From NCBI RefSeq assembly GCF_028372415.1, contig NC_092875.1:188695522-188759521 (forward strand): a DNA stretch of 64,000 bases, in the 5' to 3' direction. The stretch is from Notamacropus eugenii (Eukaryota > Chordata > Mammalia > Diprotodontia > Macropodidae). The translations under genes were made by a program, and so were the position numbers. Each line of letters starts with the position of its first letter. The stretch's first letter is position 1. This document shows, piece by piece, positions 57,983 to 64,000 of the stretch. The notes below the pieces were generated by a model. That model saw only the letters and a program-made list of their open reading frames with translations, was not told the origin of the DNA and did not search any database.

Positions 57983-59684
57983 ACACGATTCCCTCCCTAG
58001 TTCTCCTTGGTACTGGCCACGTCAGCCCAACAGTGCCCCCAACACAAATCTCCAGTGTCTCTTTTCACTTGGCCTGTGGGAGGCAGAAGATTGGAAGTGT
58101 GATGGGATGATGACCCAACATGGAAACATCCAACAGGACAAATCTCAGAGGTGGTTCTGAGCCCAGGGTGGATGACCCTGGCTAGAAACAAAGATTCTGT
58201 CTTTGTGCCTAAGGCCACAGAAAATACTGATAGGGCTAAGAAAAAAAAAATAAAACTTTCTTTTAGTTGACACTGTAATTTGAATTCATAATGAGTGGGT
58301 AGGGAGTAGGGGGAAGGGGGAATCCCTATTTTAACACTGCAGAAAGGCAGTGTTCATGGAAATAACATATGCTTAAGAACGTAGCAAGTCTATGATCTAA
58401 AGTATATAAATATCGAGTTTTCAACATCCATTGACTGTCTACGAGGAACACTCCACTCCTTGACCATATAATAACTTAAGGGCAGGTAGGTCATCTAAGC
58501 TTCAGAGTGGGGGTATGTGTGTGAAAGGGGAGGGACATGAACCTAGACTCTTGCGGTAACTGCTGATTAAAGCCAGCTATCACTTCAAGGTTGTTTTCTC
58601 CCATGGTACTTTGAAGGACAGTATCTGCTGCAGTGAGGATGACTGTAAACATTGCTTCCAATACAGGCCTACAGATTAGCCAAGGGAAAGGAGACAGGCT
58701 CTCTGACCACCCAGAAAAGAAATCAAAAAGAAAGAAAACTTGGATGAAGTCTTCAGTTTATGCTCAGTGGAAGACTTGAGTCCTTTTAGATAACAAGAAA
58801 AGTTACTGAAATCCTTGAAGACTTATCGTATAGATAACTAACTATTGGTCAAATGCACTTAAATGTTAATACAGTTGAGCCATATTTCTTCTAAGTCTTG
58901 GGGATATCACAAATGGACCCCCATGTTCTTTTGCCCTCCTCAAAATGTGGCCAGACAGTTAGATACCAGATAAAAGGGAGGAGAAAAGAGTCTGAATTTT
59001 AAGAACTATGGGTAGGTTTCAATGACCCCAAAACCACCCCCATTCACTCTACATCTGTTCAGGTTTCCTGCTGTCCAACCTGATCTTTGGAGCAGGACAA
59101 AAGGTCTCTTTTCTCATAAATTGCTCCACATTCCATTTATTTTGGCCTCTAAATCACAAAAATTAAAAAAAAAATCAAATTAATTAAAGTAACCTGTTGC
59201 AAGTAAATTGTAGCTTCCAAATTAAAATCCACGTCTTTACCACAGCCCCCATTTAAATGAGGTATGAGGGGAGGGTGAGACAAAAGGCCAACTTTTTTTC
59301 TTTTCTAATGAGTCCTTTATTTATTGGTAACTAGAATCCTTTGTTACAAACACTTCTTGTTCAGGATTATATTCTTTGGATTTGTTGGAACAGGAAGTGC
59401 TGAAAATATCAAACATCATCTCGGGGGAAAAAAGGGGTTGCAAAGGCTTACAACAGGTCAAAACTGGGAAGGGTGGGAGAAGTGGAGGGAGAAGCTCTGA
59501 GTACTTTCAGTACAGGTACAGGTGGACAGCGCTTTCTCAGCTCAGAACAGAGTTCTCCCTCAAAGGAGGGACTCATGTAACATAAACGTAACATTAAGCA
59601 TAGTTGTAGTTTAAGAGCCTTTTAAATAGTAATTCCTCCTGGCCATAACCATACAAATCCCATCATCTAGACATGACAAATTTC

Positions 59685-59692
59685 TATTTACA
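59685..59692 (-). promoter_or_regulatory. ATXN1: Pumilio recognition element TGTAAATA in ATXN1 3' UTR
   Basis: The + strand TATTTACA gives TGTAAATA on the - strand, a perfect match to the PUM1/PUM2 consensus UGUANAUA. PUM1 is known to lower ATXN1 mRNA through such a motif. It is the only perfect match I found in the block by eye. Confidence 0.6.
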
Positions 59693-61309
59693 AAAAAGGA
59701 AAAAAATAACCAACATGTAACTTTTAACCTTTCTGTTTTTTGTTTTTTGTTTTTTTACAAACAAGGTATGAAACTCACTGTTTCAACAGATCCATGTCTT
59801 TCAAACACTGAATGAATCATTTCAACATTCATTTTTTCTTTTGTGCAATTTAAAAAAAAATTACCTGTACTCCTCAATGTGAGTGCTTCAGAAAAGTTTT
59901 TTCTTAAGCTTTTCAAATTAGGTTTACATTAAAAAAAATATTTCCACAAGGTATAGTGCTACAAGGAAAGATTCTATCAGTAAGATAACACATCTGAAGC
60001 GAGGTCGTCTATGTAAAAGAAATTTTAGCTCTGGAGTAGAGGTGTGCAAGTTGTTTGGAATTTCCCTATCAACAGAAACATTGTCCTTGAAAAATAGAGG
60101 AAATCAGTTGAACACAATATTATATTGCATGTGCTTTTTTTTTTTTTAAAGTCATTTCTCTGTATTTCTCTATTACTCAAAGTGTTCTTAAATTTTACAT
60201 TTCAGAAATTTGGGAGTAAACACAAAAAAGGAATTAATAGCCCCCACTCCACTTACAAAAGCATAATTCATTTCCTTTGTTTTTCACATCACCACCAAAG
60301 CATTTGGGCAGGACTGCAGGTTACATAGGCCCTATTCTTCTTGGGTGTCATTGTAGGTGACACAAGAAAGGAAGCGTGAAGGGTTTCAGTAGAGCCTAGG
60401 TCATTATTTGTCCTGCTGCCATCCCCTCCACAGAAGCCGAGACAACTGCCAGATCTTGTGAATTGGGGCCTTCTAACCTAAGAACTCTGGTTCGCCCATC
60501 TCTGAAATAACATGGCATTAGTGTCTTAGAAAGCTTTTCAGATTTGCTCTTCACCAAAAGGAATTGATTTTCTTTAGTAGTAGTCATAAGTGTTAACAGG
60601 GTATTGTCAATTGTTTCCTTTGAAAAACAAAAACAAACAGACAAAAGAAAAACCCAAAGTTTTGGCAACAGATTTCTGTAAAGATCAAACTTTGTGCACA
60701 GAGTAGATTTTGTGATCTCTAAGAGCTACAGTTCATTCTGAACATGCAGCATTGTATTGCAACCTATGCAGTCTCTAGGAAGTAGTCCACATGATGCAGG
60801 AAATCCAAACTCTCCTTGAAATCGAACAACCCTACCCCAGAGCAGACAAAGTGCTGCTTCTGGACACATCAGTGCACCACACACACGCCAGCCCCATCCC
60901 TGAGTTAAGAGGTGTGAAAGGTTCCGCAACGTTCCTTGATAGGGGAGACAGAGGAGTGATGCCACTTCCTGGTACGCACATACACAAAAAAGTTGACACA
61001 ATAGGAGGTTCACAATTCAGAGTTACAACTGGGATCAAAAGAAAAAACTGTCCCAGCCTGAATTCAGGTGTCTCGAAGGTGAGTAGAGGTGAGATGGGAG
61101 GGATGGGAGAAAAAAAATTAATAGTCATCATATGACTGAAAATGAAAATGAAATTTGGATTTCCACTAAGAAGGACTTGAGGTAAGTGGCATCGAACTCC
61201 ATATCCCCCCCACCCCAATGTGGCCCAGACAAACTGAAACAATTCCTAAGTTAAACACTCTAAGGAACAGTCATTTATATAATTAGAAATCCCTAAAAAG
61301 AGAGGTTTT

Positions 61310-61340
61310 TGTTATTATTATTATTAATATTATTATTATG
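61310..61340. repeat. (TTA)n microsatellite
   Basis: About nine imperfect TTA/TAT units within the presumed ATXN1 3' UTR. Confidence 0.85.
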
Positions 61341-63106
61341 TATGTTTGCCCTGACTAATTTCTTGGTGATTGTGTTCCGTTGTAAACGAAAAGGCCTGCT
61401 ATTAGTTAAAACAAAACAAAATGAAACAAAACAAAAACCCAACTTGGTAAATATTGCAAAGTGGGCATTGTACAGAGAGGTACAGGACTGATTCTCTTAA
61501 GCTGAATGATACCCAAATATTTCTATGCCTGTAATTGTTATTTTCACTACAGAAAACCAAAACCAAAAAAAAAGAAAAAAACCCAACCCAAACTGTCAGT
61601 TGATTGCAATGGGAGCAAACAGTCCTGGAAGCCAGGTGCTAAGACCAGCTAGCTTCTGCCAGTTGAAACGAACAGCCCCCTCACCCCCATTACTAGTGAA
61701 TCTTCTGTAATAGATGCTGCTGCTCCTGCTGCTACTGAGTAAGCTGCCATTGTGTGGCTTGGATTCCACCACTAGTAGCTGAAAGCATAGTCCTGAAAGG
61801 GGCAGCAACGTTTGTGTCTGGACAGCACCCAGGATACACTGGGACCTGCCTTCACCCAGAGATACAACTACAGGCATAAGTGTACAAGCTGGTTTTACTT
61901 CCACTCATGGAAAAGACCATTTGGGAAATGGATTCATTCCTGGCTAAGTTGCTAACGAGCCAATGACATGGATGTCTGTTCCCTCCATTTACCCCTTTCC
62001 CCTATACCACCACTTCTGTTGTCATTGGGGGAACTGCAGCTAAGTCTTTTAAGTTTTTCTTCCTTCTCCTGGATCTGGTCTGCATTTTTGTTTTGTGGGT
62101 TATTTTTGAAATGTGAAGACAAATAGGACACTTCTCCAAAAGGTGAAGGGCCTCCTTCTGCCCCTGAGCTGTGCATGCAGTGCTCAGTGACAAGAGCAGG
62201 AAGGAAGGAGTTTTTTGAATCTGCCCCATCTCTACAGAAGGTTCTGGGGAAAGAGAGGAAAAATAACCAAATGGTGACAAAAGTCAAGAGTACGAAAGAA
62301 AGCTACCAGCACACTGGTGAATCTATATTGGCACATGAAGTATTGCACATGCTAAAAATAAAAGAAACATAAAGCAAGAGAATCAAGTGGGATAACATTG
62401 AGAAAGAACCAATTATCCTGTCATTCCTATACCTGAAATAGAAAGCACATAAATTAGGATTATGTTCCTATTGCTCCAAATGGTGTATGTTTTCCCATTT
62501 TAGTGTTGAATCATTCCATGTGTCCAGTAAGTCTGAAAGTCCTTGCTTCTTGGTTCGCCAAAAGGTGTGTGTCTTTCTGAGTACATGTGAGTCACCATCT
62601 ACAGTGGTGCTGATGAAAGCTAAGTCCGGACTGTGGCCCCATATCTCTCTTACTATCAAAGGTTAAAAAGAAAGAAAAAAAGGAGAAAAATGAATCCATT
62701 GAATGGCAAGTGCCCTGAGCAGAGTATATGGAAGATTAAGCAAGTTCTCCGAGCAGAAACATTTAAAAAATACAGCACTAACTAAGCAGTATCACTGCTA
62801 TTTGCTAACATGCTGAGAGGTTAATAAAATTCAAGGAAATTCAAGAAAAGTTTCAAGCTATTTTAAACTTACTCAGATGTTTTTTGGTACACCTCAGAAA
62901 ACGGTACAAAAAGAATTAGTTCTGGTGTGAGCTAAATTTCAAGTAACAAACAAGATAGTCAAAGGTTGGGTTGATATTTGAATTTTCTAAAAATTTCTAT
63001 AAGGAGTTGGAAGTACTGTGTTAAATGGCAGAGGAAACATCAGATGAGAATTTGCTCCATTTGGTTATTACAACTTGAATATGGAAATTGGAAATTTGGT
63101 TTCCTT

Positions 63107-63143
63107 CCCCCCCCCCCCCAAATTCCTCCCCCCTCCCCACCAT
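63107..63143 (-). other. G-rich tract, G-quadruplex candidate in ATXN1 3' UTR
   Basis: The + strand has a run of 13 C (63107-63119), then runs of 2, 6 and 4 C. In ATXN1 mRNA sense this is G4, G6, G2 and G13 separated by short loops, enough for an RNA quadruplex. Confidence 0.5.
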
Positions 63144-63637
63144 TGGTACAGTTTCTTAAAACCACTGTAAAAATGCAAACTCAAAACCCAAAATGTTTCA
63201 GATTTCTGGGAATCTGGGAAAACATTCTGGGAATGAAAACTCTGATACCCTTTCCTGTTTTGTACCAAACTCTGAAATCTAGATTTGATTTCAAATGGAA
63301 AAGAAGTCTTTACTAAAATAATAATAACAATAATAATAATAAAATAAGTTTTCTTTAAAAAAAACTTGATCACATATAGAAATGTCTATTATGGAAAACT
63401 TTCAATGAATCTGAAGATTTTCAGAGTTGTCCTGCTAAGTCCTGGTTTCTTGTGATAGATGTGATATAAAGATCAAAATGAACTCTGAAAAGAACATAAC
63501 CTTATAAAACAGCCTAGAGCTTAGGCAGGTTAGAAAGAAATTGCTACATTTATTTATGCTCTTTCAGCCCCCTCCCTTCCCCATAACATTATTGGATTAA
63601 AAACTGAAGGAACACTACATAAATGATAAACTCAAGT

Positions 63638-63645
63638 TGTGCAAA
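63638..63645 (-). promoter_or_regulatory. ATXN1: miR-19 seed match, 8-mer, in ATXN1 3' UTR
   Basis: The - strand reads TTTGCACA: full seed complementarity to miR-19a/b plus the terminal A. Confidence 0.55.
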
Positions 63646-64000
63646 TTGCAAGATTCTTTAAAGTCCATCCTTAAAAAAAAACACTGGACAAAAATGAATA
63701 TTTTTCCTCTATCCCTTTTCTCTCATTTTCTCTGATTTTCTGTCAGCTCCACATTTTCTTCTTTCTCAAGCATCAGAGTTGAAAAGTGCCTCCTTTCAAG
63801 TTGCCCATGGTGGACGTTTACTGTCACATACTGGTTCATAATTCACATTCATCCCTTTAAACCACATAAAAACTTCCAGCTTGCTCATGAGAAACTCTCT
63901 CTAACTGTACTAGAGTTGACAGTGTTGGGGGCAGGGAGGGATGGGAAAATGACTTCTCTGTGTGTTTTTCTTCCCAAATAGATGAAAAGTGAGATACAGT

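Larger units (their letters stand above)
57560..64000 (-). other. ATXN1: ATXN1 3' UTR (very long, runs off the right edge)
   Basis: The last 6.4 kb contains no SINE, L1 or L2 copy, unlike every other part of the window, and has only short frames, as expected for a constrained untranslated region. In other mammals ATXN1 lies convergent to GMPR and carries a 3' UTR of roughly 7 kb, so the stop codon should lie about 1 kb beyond the window. On the - strand there are AATAAA hexamers near the left end, one Pumilio motif, a miR-130 8-mer seed match and two miR-19 seed matches; regulation of ATXN1 by PUM1 and by miR-19/101/130 is established. I see no ATXN1 coding sequence here, so the identification rests on synteny, repeat depletion and these sites. 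Confidence 0.75.

Noticed and set aside
60832-61242. 136-codon reverse frame inside the presumed ATXN1 3' UTR
   Set aside because: No recognisable domain, overlaps a forward frame of similar size, and does not resemble the ATXN1 C-terminus.
61952-62287. Reverse frames of 92-111 codons in the ATXN1 3' UTR
   Set aside because: Two overlapping frames of similar length with no known domain; typical chance frames in AT-balanced sequence.

Overview
This is a window of a mammalian, almost certainly marsupial, chromosome. The metatherian call rests on about fifteen copies of a tRNA-derived SINE with a Mar1-type head, on marsupial-type L1 3' ends, and on a background of L2, L3/CR1, MIR and MIR3 relics. 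No prokaryotic or viral gene is visible. Most of the window is intron, so most short open frames are chance or repeat-derived.

Two protein-coding genes account for the functional sequence. (1) The + strand carries the last five coding exons (exons 5-9) of GMPR, GMP reductase 1: 16137-16218, 22348-22454, 40808-40850, 44464-44623 and 52686-52866. All splice sites are GT/AG, the phases agree, and together the exons encode the last 190 residues (A156-S345 by human numbering), ending at exactly the family length of 345. Exons 1-4 lie upstream of base 1. Paralogue-specific residues, the C-terminus and the neighbouring gene favour GMPR over GMPR2. The enzyme converts GMP to IMP and ammonia with NADPH. 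(2) From about 57.57 kb to the right edge the sequence is SINE-free, AT-rich and without long frames. It is read as the very long 3' UTR of ATXN1 on the - strand. In other mammals ATXN1 lies tail-to-tail with GMPR a few kb away, which is the geometry seen here.

Layout: 1-16136, GMPR intron 4, with an L1 relic, MIR/MIR3 and L2 copies, and an L3/CR1 element split by a 4.5 kb nest of L1 pieces. 16219-22347, intron 5, with L2 relics and a (GT)n tract ending 121 bp before exon 6. 22455-40807, intron 6, with a (CT)n tract, L3/CR1, hAT-type DNA transposons, inverted SINE pairs and a pyrimidine-rich block before the 43-nt exon 7. 40851-44463, intron 7, with a 592-bp hAT element. 44624-52685, intron 8, with interrupted L2 and SINE-in-SINE insertions and a perfect 11-bp hairpin. 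52867 to about 53740, GMPR 3' UTR. About 53740-57560, intergenic. 57560-64000, ATXN1 3' UTR with a Pumilio motif, miR-130 and miR-19 seed matches and a G-rich quadruplex candidate.

I see no new gene system. The best leads are insertion histories readable directly from target-site duplications (L1 into CR1, hAT into CR1, two further hAT insertions), the low-complexity tracts beside GMPR exons 6 and 7, and the regulatory sites in the ATXN1 3' UTR. Repeat boundaries were judged by eye and are good to about 10-50 bp; family names come from memory of consensus sequences.
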